Part shown: piece by piece, positions 1 through 12,947 of the stretch
How positions within the stretch are numbered: position 1 is the first letter of the stretch
Layout of the letters: each line of letters begins with the position of its first letter
Source: Daphnia carinata
Lineage: Eukaryota > Arthropoda > Branchiopoda > Diplostraca > Daphniidae
Reading direction: 5' to 3'
Length of the DNA: 64,000 nt
Assembly (NCBI RefSeq): GCF_022539665.2
Contig: NC_081336.1
Location: forward strand, 868,001 to 932,000
Made by a program: the position numbers and the translations under genes
The notes under the pieces: model-generated
Databases searched by the model: none
Told to the model about the DNA's origin: nothing
Seen by the model: the letters and a program-made list of their open reading frames with translations, nothing else

Positions 1-1954
1 TGGAGCATTTGCATAGGTTTTGTCAACGACGTAAAGAAAAAAAACAACCAGATATCTCGTCGAGAAGATCGTAGCCAAAGATTTGGCTGTCAAGGTGTAG
101 ATAGCAATAAACATTTGCAAAGGATAGTACCTGAAAAGGTAGGATCCACGCATTTCTTCGTCGCGACCTTTCTCCGAGTTTATTCACCGATAAGCAGCTG
201 GCGCATTTTGTATGTAGAGTGCCAAACCTTGTCCCGATACCCTTCCCGTGAACTTTATCTTCATTGCCATTTGAGAAAACGCGTTGAAACATAAACGAGA
301 GAGCACTTAAGGAAGTGCTGGTACGTTTCAGACTCAATGGTCAAATACTGCAATTTCCTTAACTAGGCTTTGACTTCGCGAAGGGCATTGTGCCGCATCA
401 AGGGCGAGATGCTGTGACCATATGTGTGAATTGCAAATTTACCTGCAGCACAGACGCTTGATTCGAATTTTAGAAGTACAACAAACGGCCCGCCGTTTGA
501 GGAAGGAATTCGTTGGATACATGTAAAAAACACGACAGGTCACGAAACCCAATCTAGTTACCTATTAATCAACTTGAAGGATTGCTATAAAGCTATGCAC
601 GATCACCTTTCAATGCCGACGTGAACTCGGCGAGGACATTGGCAAGGTTAAAGCCCTGAAATTGGCAACTGGAAAAATCGTCTGCAACTAAATATTTAGA
701 GGGAAGGGTACGATTTTTACGAAGATGTTGCCAAATCGTTGGTGCGAGCAGTATCGATAATGGTGGATGTTTTCACGATGGAGAAAGGTGTGATGCGAAT
801 CTGCTGAAATATCTCTTTTTTCTCACCTATCTATGCAAATCTAATTGTATGCAACAGGTTGGCATTGACCTTAGTAAAAAAGTAAATGGATAAAGGTATT
901 TAAAATTTACTTTTAAAAAGGGTTATTCAACTTGGTCACTTCAGTGTTGTAGACAATGGTGTATTTGAAAAAAAGAAATATCATTTTTAAAATTCTTCCA
1001 TCGTTAAAATCGAACAAATTGTTTGAAAGCATAGATGTGCTAGTATTAACGTTCGTGTTTGTTTGAATTTTGCCGACGTTGCCCTAAGAAATTATAGTTT
1101 TCACATCTGTTCATAAATCTTAAGTAATGCAAGGAGGGTTTTCTAAGAGCTATTTCTGGTGACAAGGGTGTGCACTTTGCTTGAGATATCATGAAGACGT
1201 CTTTTCAATACACTTGAAATACGTTAACAATTCGCCGTAGCTCGTTCCAGCCATGCATATCGAAACATCTAAAGTTATATAAGTTGATTGTTGGAGTTGT
1301 CTATCACGGGTTGGCGACCACAAGTTTATGGCTATTTTGGTTTACACGTTTGTGGCATTTGTGCCATTATGGTTTGCCATTGCACTGGTCTTTAAAATAG
1401 TTTCGACATATCTACAGAAAATGTATAAGGAATTTACTTAATAACCCTTTTGTGTGAATAGGAAATGTAAGATTCTTTCATTGCAACGGGAACCCAAATG
1501 ATAGGAATGCGTAATTTTTTGCATAAAAGCAAGTAGTAATTTCCAAGTCCGTGTCTCGAGATTTGACTCCATACGTTTTTGATAGTTTCAAAACAGAAAC
1601 AACAAAACTTATAAAGGTCTGTAAGTTAGCAGTTCTCATTTGATGTGCGATTAAAGTGTTTTATCTTCAACCGACATATTTCTGAAAAAAAATTCAAGTT
1701 AAATGTTATTTAAAGTAAGAAAAAAACAATCCTACTAGATTGATTGAAACCTTAACAAAGAGAAAACCCAATTTCAGGTACAAATTACACCATGCCAACA
1801 CCATGTGATATCTAAATACATTAAACCTAAACTACTCCATGCTAGTGACATAATTTGATTGCTAGTGCAAAGAATCCCAAGAACAATTATACGCAACACA
1901 ATGCGGGTTATAAACAATACAAGATTCACAACGCCAAGATTTCATTTAAAGCAC
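1..1954. other. Intergenic, no gene recognised
   Basis: Both strands were read for conserved motifs and splice-linked open frames and nothing recognisable was found. A 104-codon minus-strand open frame at 23-337 has no signal peptide, no known motif and no splice partner, so it is not called. Confidence 0.5.
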
Positions 1955-3204
1955 TTAATAATCAAGACAAAATCCAGTGTTCAAGATATCACTTCTGGCG
2001 AAGGCTGGAATCGCTGGTTTAATCATTGACTGGTGGAATCGCTGGTGAAATCATCCGCTTCAATCCCGTCTGCTTAGTATTAGATCACGAAACGGTTTCA
2101 TCGGAGCTCTGGTATCTTTTCAAAACGAATCAAACAAAATGCTTCTGCACTATAAATTTAGATGTTTTTACTTGTGTAACTTACAGCACACTGGGATTGC
2201 TAGTGCCTAATCCTGGCAACTAATGAGTACCCGCTAATGGGTTCAGTTTATTTCCGCAATAACGGTCAACCGTGCTTCCGCTGACATCTCGACCATCTCC
2301 GATAAGAAGGAAATCGTACAATTATGCCGCGATAAAAGTATCTCCAGCAGTGATGGTGACAGTTGTGCCCACATTAGAATTCGCAGCGGCAAGTGCTATT
2401 GCGTTTTGGACTGCGGAAATAGCATTAAAGCCAGTCGTCCCATGTCTCACAGAGGCTGGTTATCGAGAAGCCGTCACCGCCATTGATGACCGAACAGACG
2501 GACAAGTAACGGGCACCACAGTTGTTGCGCCACCGACTCGAAAATTATCCAAACAAGTTCCGGCTGTGGGCTGCGTCCTAGTGAAAGATGTAAAATCCAG
2601 CCTACCAAAGAAAATGAAATAATTTTATCAATAACACAGCGGTAAATGGTGATTAGCATACCGTATTTGGCAAATAGGCCTCTAGAACCTGGAACATAGA
2701 TCCCGCTGATTCCTACACATGCATCAAAATTGTCTAGTGGATCATCAAAAGTAGGATGTAGGAAACGTGAATCCTGTCGGCCAGATTAGGAAACATTCTC
2801 CATGTGTTTGCCGGCGTGACTCGATTGTTGAAAACCCCAATGTTGGTGAAATTAGAAGCAAAATCACGAATTGCGAAACGACCATCAGGATAAATTCTTC
2901 GGATTAAGTCCGGCTTCTTGACGGAAATTCGTCCTTTTGAGTACAAATCGACATACCCTAAAAAACGGAGCGAATGCTTGGTAATCGTTCTTTTGATTTA
3001 ATTTCTCATCAACATACCTGGCAAACGACTCCTCATTCGATCAAATGAATTCCATGGGTTAGAACTGTAGTGGTAGGCAAAGACAGAATCATTTAATTGC
3101 TGAAAACCTACGAATGCTAATTGCTCCCCTTCGCCAATCTCATCGCAAGGGTGGACAGCTCACAATACTAAAACAATTGAGAATACTACGTTTAGCTTCG
3201 GCAT
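1955..3204 (-). pseudogene. Pseudogene of the clip-CUB-CUB secreted family
   Basis: This is a decayed relative of the gene at 4.6-6.9 kb. Its ATG (3204-3202) opens a signal-peptide-like segment that meets an in-frame TGA 14 codons later, before AVHPCDEIGEGEQ. The second exon keeps the family stretch FNNRVTPANTW but shifts frame before the cysteine knot, where only remnants such as FDACVG and YVPGS remain. A CUB exon with LDFTSFTRTQPTAGTC is fused directly to LSVCSVINGGDGFSIT, so the segment between the first and second CUB parts is deleted. A TAA replaces the residues before LYDFLLI and a TAG follows NPLAGTH. The terminal exon still ends NTGFCLDY-stop. The promoter TATA box survives. The identification is secure, and several independent disablements make it non-coding. 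Confidence 0.85.
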
Positions 3205-3257
3205 ATTTCTGATTTAATGCCTCAGAACACGTCTGAAAAATGTTTGAGCTACACGGT

Positions 3258-3265
3258 CTTATATA
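3258..3265 (-). promoter_or_regulatory. TATA box of the pseudogene
   Basis: TATATAAG lies about 54 bp upstream of the old ATG, in the same style as the TATA boxes of the intact paralogues. Confidence 0.55.
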
Positions 3266-4632
3266 CTGGAGTGGTAGGATTAAACCCTACTTCTTCCGCA
3301 CCACTATCGGGCATCTTGGGCCACAACTAATGTTGACGTCTCATTCCTTCCTTGTAATGGAGTCTCAGGCTAGACCTGTAAGAAAAGAAAACAAGACTTA
3401 GAGAGAATGATGAGATGAATTTTTCAGTTTGTACATTCCAGCTATAGGAAATTACAAGGCAAAAGACTGAACTCACCTCTTCGTTTCTAAACAAAGATAT
3501 CAACGCGAAAGGCTGCAGAGGCGTTGGTCAATGCAAAGTTGAATTTCTCAGTGTCGGTGTAGCGTTTAACTACCACTTTGCACTCAAAACGGTGTACATC
3601 AAATTCTTATAGTGCGGTCATGTTCCAGTGTACAAAAGTTAGCAAAACAAAGGCCTCGCGTTATTTTGTTTGTTTCCTTTCTTGGTTATCCAGACTTCAA
3701 CTGAATGCTAATCCTAGCAGTAAATTTGCTGTGGGCGAAATCTAAAAAATTAAGAAATGAAGAGCCAGCGATTCATTTCGTCCTACACGTAGCGCTCTAG
3801 GGTAGATGTAGTATTTCCTCCGTCGGTGTTCAAGGAACCATTTGTACGAAGCTGGTTCACTATCTGAAAAAGGACTGAAAAAGGACTAAGTGCTGAAAAA
3901 AAAAAACAAGATAAAAAAACTCCGTTGGAAAAACAACAAAAATACTTCAAACTGCCAGAGTTCTACGCCTCACCGTAGATTGCTATCGTGAAGAGGTCAC
4001 TACCCTTCCCTGCTACTATTAAAAACAAGAACATATTGAGAATAACTAATATTCAATTATCAGGTCTGCGTCATTCAATAAAAACCTGCAAAGAGCAAGA
4101 AAAAAAATATTTTGAATATGAAATCTTCAGTACGATACTAGCATATTTTTTACATGTTTGTGGAGTTGGGCATCAGTCCGATTGCGGTACGGGTTCCACA
4201 GCTTTGTCCGTCAGTTTTACACGTCACACCAACCATCTGCCTACCTTAATTTTTAAAAATTAACTTTCCTGTTTATCAGATGCAAAAGCAACGATTAATG
4301 CTGTAACAATCAATTTGATAACAGGAATAGGCTCTGCGATCAGCTGCTTCTAGATAACAAACAATTTCAATTTTTACGGTTGAAAAAGAATTATTGGCAA
4401 GCGAACCACGCCAAAATATTATATTCAATTCACTCTACCCACTATTACTTAACAAACCAACCGTTACACAACGGCCAACAGATTTTTACATCCATCTGTA
4501 ATTAGTCAAAGTATAACTATTTAAAAAATGTAGTTTAAAATGATCCTTCACCACACCATAACTAACGCTAACGGAACCTTTTTTTTGAATTTTGCTTAGC
4601 TACACAAACCCTTCAGACACTGTTATTCCACC
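3266..4632. other. Intergenic, no gene recognised
   Basis: AT-rich sequence between the pseudogene promoter and the 3' end of the next CUB gene. A 91-codon plus-strand frame at 3988-4263 has no family motif or splice partner and is not called. Confidence 0.5.
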
Positions 4633-6897
4633 TCACTTTTCCTCGTAATTAAAGCAGAAACCAGTGTTGGCTGTATCGGCCGGTGCAGGAAGGATGTTTG
4701 TCCCCGCAGCCACAGCCGCTTCCGTACCATCTGTATGGTACGAAATCCGGAATGGTCTAACTGGAGCTATCCCAAACATTCAAACCTATACTCCTTTACC
4801 AACTTAAACAAACTTAAGTGTCATTCAACTTACTGCAAATCTGGGTGCTAGTCGCTACTGGAGGAGCGGCGGGATTGAGTGCGTTTCCGCAATAGCGATC
4901 GGCCGCTACATCATTTGCATCTCGAGCCCCAGCGATGAGCAGAAAATCGTACAGGCACGTGGCAGTATTAACTGCATTGATGAATGCACTCGTACCAATA
5001 CTGGAGAGCGTTGCCGCGTTAGTGTTGGCGACAGCAGCGGCAGCCTGAGCGGATGCAAGAGATGCCTGGTCATTTCTGACAGCAATATTTGCATCAGTTG
5101 CCGTCTGAATTTGAGCTGCCGTAGCACCAGCTCCAGCGGCTGCGAGAACTGCCAGTGCAGCGGTCTGAATGGCTGTTGAAGCTGTGAGGGCATTCTGGGC
5201 AGCCACAACCGCAGCCGCCGCAATAGCAGCGGGGGTAGTGGTGGGCGTCGTGATAGAAAAAGCGTCACCATTCCTAACCGAACACACCGACAGGCACATC
5301 TGAGTCGCTTTCTGTATCAAATGAAAATCAAGCGTCAGTTCTGTGAGCAAGAAGTCGCATATTCATGATGCGTACCAATCCGGAAATGAGTTCCGTTCTG
5401 AAGCAAACATTGTAATTTTGATTGTTCAATTGGCGTGTTGTTGTGCCCGAGATATCCAACCAATTGAAAGACCGTACTTTCCCCGTGGCGGCCGTGAAAT
5501 ACTGCAGGCAATCCGCCGGAGCTGTAGAAGAAGTCCACCATGTAAAAACAATAGACAGGCTACTTTTTTTGGTACGTTAAAGTTAAGTTACCGAGGTAGG
5601 AACCCCCACAAGGAAGCAATGCGATTTTGATGTTCCATGAACGACTGGCCGTATCAGCTGCAAAATTAAACATGAACTGTACGTTGCTAGGAGTAATGGC
5701 CGACGATGGGACGTCAATGTACACTAAGAGATAAAAAAGGTTCTAAATTCTGATCATTTTAAAGTTAATTTTCTGATTCCGTATACTGTGCTGTCCGCTA
5801 TTGTCACCACAGATGGTAGGTGCCACTGTAGTTGCCTCGCCGATTTGGAATGTATCAATGCAATTTCCAGCTGTTGGCTGGGCAATTGTAAACGAGATGA
5901 AATCCAAACTACAAATCGGAGAAAAATGATACGAATATAACGCTCGGTGAGATCTGTACTCGCCATCTACGCATCAGTGAAAATAGTAATATAATTTACC
6001 GAATTTGGCAAATAGGTCTCTTTGATTGTTCGGTGAGTTTCGTGTCCGTCCTCACAGTTAACGAGCAGGAAGATGGAGCGTTAATGAGCGCAGACGGATT
6101 CTGCCAGTACGTGTTGTTTAAAGTAACAACGCCTCCGCACTTGTTGATCGTATCTGTCCAACCAAAACAAAAGGCACATCAGTTATAACATTTTTTTACG
6201 TTTGACACATTGACACGGCTGTAACTCACTAATGCAACAGACTTTTCCAAAACTACAGGAATCAGTCGGTCGTCCACCGAACAGCGAACAAACTGAGCCT
6301 GGCGCACAGATTCCAGATTCACCGTTAGGTGAAACACAGGTCTCGAACATATCAAACCTATAGTCAAAACTTTGACTTAAAGAAACTGGAAGGCGATTGA
6401 CGAGAGTGGCAAACGGTCTCCAAGTATTGGCCGGTGTAAATCGATTGTTGAAGAAGCCAGCGTTTATCAAATTGGCACCCAATCCTCCGAGAGCCAGACG
6501 ACCTTCTGACTGAAGATCATTTTTAGTGGACTGTAACGTCTTAACGACGTGTTGCTGCTTGTTAAGTGTCCTCCCGTCGTACAGGTTCGAATAACCTTTA
6601 AACACAACAATTACAAGTACATAAGATCAACAGTAGATATAGAATATATATAGATATATAGAACCATTTAATCTTTCATTAACTATTTTAATGTTTTTTG
6701 TTACCATCAACTGGAGAGTCAACAGTCGCTAGTTGGTACTCTAGAACGTTCCACGTTTCAGGAGTATAACCGTAGGCTTGGGTGTAAAAATCTCTCGGAT
6801 CCTGCGTCAAAAGTTGTTCCTCGTTACCACCATCACAGGCTCGGCTGATTTGTGCCATCAAAACGGCCGCGAGCAGCAAATAAAAAGACGACATCAT
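4633..6897 (-). CDS. Secreted clip-like/CUB-CUB protein with alanine-rich insert
   Basis: Predicted secreted protein of unknown function, 574 residues in eight exons: 6897-6705, 6595-6230, 6153-6000, 5908-5787, 5723-5592, 5521-5376, 5311-4834, 4766-4633. All phases join. The start MMSSFYLLLAAVLMAQISRA is a signal peptide. Exon 2 encodes a six-cysteine knot (FETCVSPNGESGICAPG to GKVCC) like arthropod clip domains. Exons 3-5 form CUB1, with LNNTYWQ, LDFISFTIAQP, TICGDNSGQH and SWNIKIALLPC. Exons 6-8 form CUB2, with DCLQYF, SFNWLDI, NQNYNVCF and DRYCGN. Exon 7 holds about 95 extra residues, mostly Ala with Gln, Thr and Ser, between ITTP and CLYDFLL, where paralogues have a short loop. The last residues are NTGFCFNYEEK. 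CUB modules usually bind proteins or sugars; no enzyme domain is present. Subgroup mates are the pseudogene just downstream and the genes at 38.9 and 42.8 kb. Confidence 0.85.
4945..5235 (-). repeat. Alanine-rich low-complexity insert in CUB2
   Basis: GCN-rich coding sequence giving runs such as AAAAVVAAQNAL and LASAQAAAAVA. The heptad pattern is weaker than in the homologous inserts at 39.2-39.8 and 43.2-43.8 kb. The bounds are approximate. Confidence 0.75.
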
Positions 6898-6979
6898 CTC
6901 AGAACGAATACAAGATGCTGTAACTGATGCTGGTCGAAGACGTCTAAGAACTTCTGAAACATTTTTTGTAGTGTTCCGT

Positions 6980-6987
6980 CTTATATA
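6980..6987 (-). promoter_or_regulatory. TATA box
   Basis: TATATAAG on the minus strand about 83 bp before the ATG at 6897. A TCAG initiator-like start lies roughly 30 bp further on. Confidence 0.7.
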
Positions 6988-6988
6988 G

Positions 6989-7102
6989 TACTGCGGATCA
7001 GCTCTTGAGCTTTTCCTTGAACTTGGGCCACAGGAAGACAACTTTGGGTACATGGAATTACAGTACGGATCGGCTGTTGAGACAACTTTGCGTACGTGGA
7101 AT
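6989..7102. repeat. Imperfect direct repeat abutting the promoter
   Basis: Two blocks recur in the same order. TACTGCGGATCAGCTCTTGA at 6989-7008 resembles 7062-7080. AGACAACTTTGGGTACATGG, starting at 7036, resembles the segment starting at 7080. This suggests a partial tandem duplication just upstream of the TATA box. Confidence 0.5.
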
Positions 7103-9266
7103 CTGCAACGTAGACAAAGCGGGTAGCAACCTTTGCATGCGGTTAACGTCTGGGAGCCCATCCAAATGTAAAAGGTCCAATCAATTTAATGACCAGCTGA
7201 ACTGGCTGAAGATCCAGCAAACGTTTCTGCACTATAGGCAAACTAAGAACACAACGAGGGCAGACAGACAATCCGTATCAGGACTTCAGCGCATCGTCTG
7301 GGAAGATTTTTCTGGCACAGGGTGGCTATATAATCTTGATAAAAAACAAAAAAAGCAAAAAGAACATGTAGACAAACGTATGGCTTGCATACTTAACCGG
7401 CAAACTGCAGTAGCCGGCACGTTCGTCTCTGTGACATTAAACGATTTGCTATCGTACGATCCGCTTGGCCCTGTTTTGCATAATGAAAGTGGCATTCGGG
7501 CGAGACTATCTTCGCACTAGCGGAAAGCGTTTGATATCATGTACAGCAAGCTTTTCTAATGGGATAAGGTCTCGGCTTCCATGTCGGTGTGAGCGTGGTG
7601 TGAGGGTTCCATGTCGTCGCCAAAACAACACAGGCAGGACAAAGGTGATCACCAGCATTTTTGACAACCAGAAGACTCACCTGCAATTAGAAAGACAACA
7701 GTAAATTGTTTAATGAAAAAGGAAAAATGAAAATTCTTATACCATTATTAAAACAAAATGACTTTGTTTTAAGACGTCTGTGCTTTCTACGACTGATGGT
7801 GACCACACCTTTCTCATTAAAGCCACCTGTCTATTCTAGCAGAAAAATATAATACTGAGGCACAAACAAGTCAATATGAAACTTTACTTTTTACAACTCA
7901 ATGAACTTAACAATGGCCAAAACATTATGGAGGAGTAGCAGAAACCATACAGCAGCATGCCCAAGTTAATGTTCAAATTTCAAAGTCAAACATCAGGTGA
8001 ATGCTACTGGTAGTCAAGGTCTGGCGGGACGTCAAGGATTCTCTTGTGTTCATCTTGATTTGCATGAAGATTTACACACGATTTCAATTTTGGCAATGAG
8101 CCAACTTTGAGCAAGTCTTGTGTACTTACAAATTCATGCACGATGCTGTAGTTACAGACATCGTCTAACACTAGTGGCTGTATAGTTGTTTTTCTTTCAG
8201 AATGACTCTTTTCCTATAACACTATGGCCTTTGCCTACACTAGAACATGTACGAAACTGGAATCAGTTAACATTACGTGTAAATCTTTCACTTTCGAACA
8301 ATCAAGCGCAAAAACGATTTAGACAACTGACACTGTTCGCCGCCATTTTGTCAAGCAAAATCAAGCTTCCACAGAAAGTAAAAGAAATTGAAATAGTAAA
8401 CTGCTTCAGTTACCTCTTTACCCGCTCTTGATGATGCCATATATTCGGTGTCTGGGAAAACCGAAGAATACTTAATCAGTTATTCCTTTTCAGGAAGAAA
8501 GATTTCGTGCAACATTAGGTCAAAGCACATTCTTTTTCACTGTTTTTTTAATGCCTTAGCGGCCACGAGGTAAACTAAACTTCTCACCCTACCTTAACCG
8601 ATTTTAAGCTGACGTGTGCATTGCTTTAGGTGATTTGAACAAATTAGGGTTCTAGTAATAGCCTTGAAAATTTTCTTTTGCTGTTTATTTTTTGTGTGAG
8701 TATTTGACAAAGTGAATATTTGATAAATGAAGGGAAAAGAAAATGTACTTGGGTTGACGATTGCTGACTGAACATCATGGCAGTTTTCTTTTGGTCGTAA
8801 CGGCCATCAGAAAAAAGGCAAACGAAGGAGGTTATCTTAAAATTTGAAGTACATAATGGATTTAGCCTAAGCAAGAGCTTTAAAATTTTGTGTTTCAGTT
8901 GGTACGACTTGATTGACGAAAAAGATAACGTGCTCTATCACTCTGTTTTCCTTGATACCTTCATCACATAGCTAATCTACAAAAGCAGGTTAAGGAAGTC
9001 TGTTTAAACAGCTCAATCTTGGCCAAACCTTGTATTGAAAATTTAGTTGGCTAAGGGGGAAAAATCTACAATTGCACAATACCGGGGTTCCCGTCAAAAC
9101 ACTATTATTGCTATTATTATCTTATGATAACTGCCTATTTGACAGTGTGCAGTTTAAAGATTTCTGTACGCATTCGATATCTTTTAACTTGTGAAGTCAG
9201 TTTAGCCAGAGAAGGTTGTAAAATATAGCTGCACAGAATCCATAAAATTACTTTAACGATTGTGAA
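7103..9266. other. Intergenic, no gene recognised
   Basis: Long AT-rich spacer between divergent genes. Open frames at 7005-7520 and 8186-8431 lack signal peptides, family motifs and splice partners. No transposon signature is seen. Confidence 0.45.
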
Positions 9267-11340
9267 ATGTTTCAATTGTGTACTGCTTCATCTGTACGCT
9301 TCAGTGTGCTATTTGTTGCCATATGCTGGATGACGGCCATTGCTGCCGTTCCATTGGAAGAAGAATTCCATCAGCTACGAGAAAATTACGTAAGCTCCTT
9401 CACCATTTACCCTACTTAGTTTTACTTCTCATTATGCGTCTGTCGTGCCTAAATTGACCTGTGCTTCAATATACTCGTTCCTTAGATTCAATTAAATAGA
9501 ATTGTGAAGAGACTGGAGAAGAACAATGCCCTATTTTTAGCCAAAAATACTGACCTGGCAGAAAAAATAACGCAGCTGGAAGCCCAACAACAAGGCCGTG
9601 TAAGTCTGCCCGCTGCAATTATAGAATTCAAGTTTATTTTGTTTTTATACATTGTTTTTCTGTTCAGAATGACGAAAAACAAGATTTATTATCAAAATTC
9701 AACGTCTTGGAATCTAGAATCCAACAGCTAGAAACAGTTTTCGTTAGCATGTTTCCTCGACAGAAAGAAACAGCCTCAAGACACCAAACATCTGTTGAAA
9801 ATAGTTTTGAAAGTCCACCTAAATCAGTTGGAATGGCAAGAACGTGCGCAGAACTTCATGCAGCTGATCCATCTCTTCCTTCTGGATTACACTTGATCGA
9901 CCCTGATGGCCAAGGTGTTGGTGATAATCCGATCAACGTATATTGCAATATGACCACAGGTAACAATGGCAAGTTGTCTCTCGTTTTCTCTCAAAATAAG
10001 ATTCTTTGTTTATACTATCCTTACAGGTACGACAGCAATTCCTCACGACTGCGAATCGCCGTTGGATGTGGGTCATTGCGCTGATCCTGGATGCTACTCA
10101 AGACCAGTTAACTACTATGCAAGCAGCAGGCAAATGAAAGCTTTGGTTGATTTGTCAACTGAATGCCATCAGGCGATCAAGGTAGCTTACCACTATTCAG
10201 GCATCATTAAAATTAATTCGATACAATCATAGATGTCATTCTGGTTAGTATGACTGCTACTATGCACCTTTCGAGTTTAATACCATTCCGTACGCCTGGT
10301 GGAACGATAGGTATGGAAATGCAAAGTATTTCTGGTCCGGTGGCAATACGGAAGCTCACATCTGTCAATGCGGAATCGATGGAAATTGTGTCGATGCCAC
10401 TGTTAAATGCAATTGTGACGCAACAGTACCGCTGCAACTAGTCGATAGTGGTAAATTAATTATTTCTTTTCAATGAATGAAAAAAAAAAAAATTGTTATT
10501 AATGCCGAATGCACTTACCTTAGGCGTCATCAACGATATGGACATTCTGCCCATTACTCGCTTGAATTTCGGAAGAACGCAACTGGAAACATCTTCCGGA
10601 GTTCACACACTAGGCCGTTTCGAATGCTCTGGGCAAGTGGCGATCACTGGAATGCCGACCTCATGCAAAGATCTTTGGCGCATCGGCCATACCCTGAATG
10701 GAATCTACAACGTAAAGGGATCTTCAATGGTGGAATCTGTTTACTGTGACTTTTCGATATTCCCTGACGATGCAGGTAAATGATATAACTGTATGTATTA
10801 AAACATTACCTTTTGTGCAGATTTATTCGTATTTGAACGCCAACAGGTTTCCAGCGTTGGATAGGCTACGCCGATTTAAAATCAGCGTCCATCTATTTCT
10901 ACGTTACCAAAAACTCTTCCTTTGCAACATTGAATACTCCCATCGCTTTTGAAATAGCAAGAATCAATGAAGGAAATGCCATGGATCTAGAAACAGGAAT
11001 ATTCACGTCACCTCGGACAGGAATTTATTCCTTTTCGTTCACGGGGCACATATTTTATCCAGCAACGTTGACTTATACCTATTTTGGAGTTGGCCTTTAC
11101 TTGAACGGAAACTTTGTTGGATCAGGTTGGACTGATGTGGTGAATATTCCTACCGATTTTCAGCTAAGGCCGGTGGGCTTCCAGGCAACGCTTCATATGA
11201 AAGCAGGCGACCAAGTGTGGGTGAAGATTGAAAATCATTCGCCGGGAGTGTATCTAATCGATGATACTCGTCACTACACTCATTTTACCGGTTCGTTGGT
11301 GGAAGAAGACATTTTCGTGGTGAATCGAAACGTGGAATAA
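9267..11340 (+). CDS. Secreted coiled-coil / contactin-like / C1q protein
   Basis: Predicted secreted 543-residue protein in seven exons: 9267-9389, 9486-9599, 9668-9959, 10027-10181, 10249-10450, 10524-10775, 10847-11340. All phases agree. A signal peptide ends near IAAVPLEEE. Residues about 30-110 form a coiled coil with regular Leu and Ile spacing (IVKRLEKNNALFLAKN). A cysteine-bearing block (TCAELHAADPSLPSG, INVYCNMTT) resembles fibrinogen-like starts. The segment with YDCYYAPFEFN, WWNDRYGNAKYFW and CQCGIDGNCVDATVKCNC matches the fibrinogen-like region of contactin-associated and neurexin-IV proteins. The C-terminal third is a C1q domain (GIFTSPRTGIYSFSFTG, LYLNG). C1q/TNF-like domains trimerise and bind ligands, often in innate recognition; a lectin or recognition role here is inference. 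Poly(A)-type AATAAA signals follow within about 110 bp. Confidence 0.88.
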
Positions 11341-11929
11341 AACGTTACAAATTAATCAGATTATCTAAAACAATTGCACGGCCAAAGTTTGGTGAAGCAG
11401 CCAACATCGTAATAAACGTAAATTGGTTTGTGATAAAGGCAGAACTTAATAAAAAAAAACAAATTCGATAACACAACTAATGTTACCTGTGTTGCTGGGA
11501 AACTTGTATCAGGTTCTTTTTGGGCATTGTGGCGTCAATAACATGCTGGGCAATCAGTGTTCCAGGAAGCACAGATGGCAGAATAAGTAGGGCCAGGCTT
11601 ATTACTGGCTCAAACAGCTCAAGACGAACGAATGAAATGGTTAGAACTCCGGCTGTATCAAAACCCGAAACTTGTGTAGGAGTGATGTCAAAAGAGGGCA
11701 GCTCAACGTAGATTTGCTATCGAAGGAGACTTTGGGGATCTTTTTCACTTTGCGGCAGCAGTGAAGATATCCTGGATGCATAGCCATTCCATTTTATTTG
11801 GTGAATTTATTTGGTGAACAGAATCTGAGTTGAAATACAATGACAACCAACACCGTCAAGTACATCTTATGAAAACTAAGGTAATCTATATTTTATTCGA
11901 GTCGGCGGCACAGCTACTAAATGCCTGTT
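11341..11929. other. Convergent 3' flanks
   Basis: 3' UTR of the C1q gene on plus and of the next gene on minus. AATAAA-type signals are seen near 11410 and 11445 (+) and near 11890 (-). No further gene is seen. Confidence 0.55.
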
Positions 11930-12947
11930 TTAGGCACGGCAGACAACGAAGCCTGCCGGCAAACAAGCAGCGCACGCTGGAGTCATACACGCAGTAGTTG
12001 GAGCTGGAACGAGGAGATTTACTGTCTGTGTCAAAGTTGTGGGAACAAATGAGTAGCTCACCACAGGAGTCGCTCCCATGGCACTGCTGCCACCAAACAA
12101 ACCATTACTTAGTATCCCGTTATTTAAGAAAAATCGCCTGTCTCTCATATTCGTCTGGTCCCCATACGATACTTCATCGTGGGTAACATCGTCCTTAGAC
12201 GGATGTAATATGTCACCAATTGACTGGTCGGTGGTCAGCTGACGGTTTTCTCGTACCAAATGAGTTGGCGTCAATCTACAAATGAAAATTTGTTGGCTAA
12301 ATTGCATCGAACAATACTAATTAGAGCTATTTACTTTAGCGTTGCAGTAGGTGCGATGGGAAATTGAATGTGCTCAGAAGCAACGTCATCGATTTCACGC
12401 CTCTTGCGACCAACGCATGGCAGGGGAGTTGCAATCGAAAACTGGAAGGCCGGAATGCATGTTACAATAGAAGCGACGGTGGTAGCCATTGATATGATGG
12501 TGGGTACAGCCGCAGAAGAACCCGATCCAGCAAATGGATTTAAACCGAAGAAAAATCGCGGGTTTACCTGCTCTTGCGCAAGGGAACCTCTGATTTTCGA
12601 TTGATATTGAATTCCATCCAAGTTGTCATGGCTCTCCATTTTTTCCCTGTTGAACTCATCATTCTAAAAACAAAACAGAGTAAACGATTATATGACGAAC
12701 GAACAAAAATATAGAAATAGGATGTTTCAAAATGTCTAGTGAAGAACAATTAGAGTTGCAAGTTTATTGTTGCGTATGAAGTACTCACCAGGTAGGGGAC
12801 GTCATTGTATCGATAGCCTTGATAGTTGTTGACTGCCGATTGTGGTGAAGAATAATAAGGAGAAAGCCAAAGCATAGCCCTTGTTCTCTGGAATTGTTGA
12901 TGAGTGATGACCACACAAGCACACAGGAAAACTAGCGAGAATTTCAT
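11930..12947 (-). CDS. Orphan secreted protein with two C-x-P...F...C tails
   Basis: Not a family I can name. It has three exons (12947-12789, 12663-12335, 12275-11930) with matching phases, giving 277 residues. The start MKFSLVFLCACVVITHQQ is a signal peptide. A Tyr- and Asn-rich leader follows. There are then two imperfect modules, each beginning RFF(F/L) with a Gly/Asn-rich patch and ending in short cysteine motifs: VTCIPAFQF with a later TPLPC, and CAACLPAGFVVC. GRKRRE between the modules is a textbook furin site, so the precursor may be cut into two. The CxP..F tail recurs in the gene at 18.8 kb and in an isolated exon at 13.64 kb. A role outside the cell is inferred; no function is assigned. 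Confidence 0.75.

Noticed and set aside
7005-7520. 171-codon open frame on plus
   Set aside because: No signal peptide, family motif or splice partner. It overlaps the promoter and upstream repeat of the 4.6-kb gene.
8205-8280. Similarity of CTATGGCC-TT-CCTA sequence to 18668-18715
   Set aside because: Only a short imperfect match, with no terminal repeats or target-site duplication. It cannot be called a mobile element.
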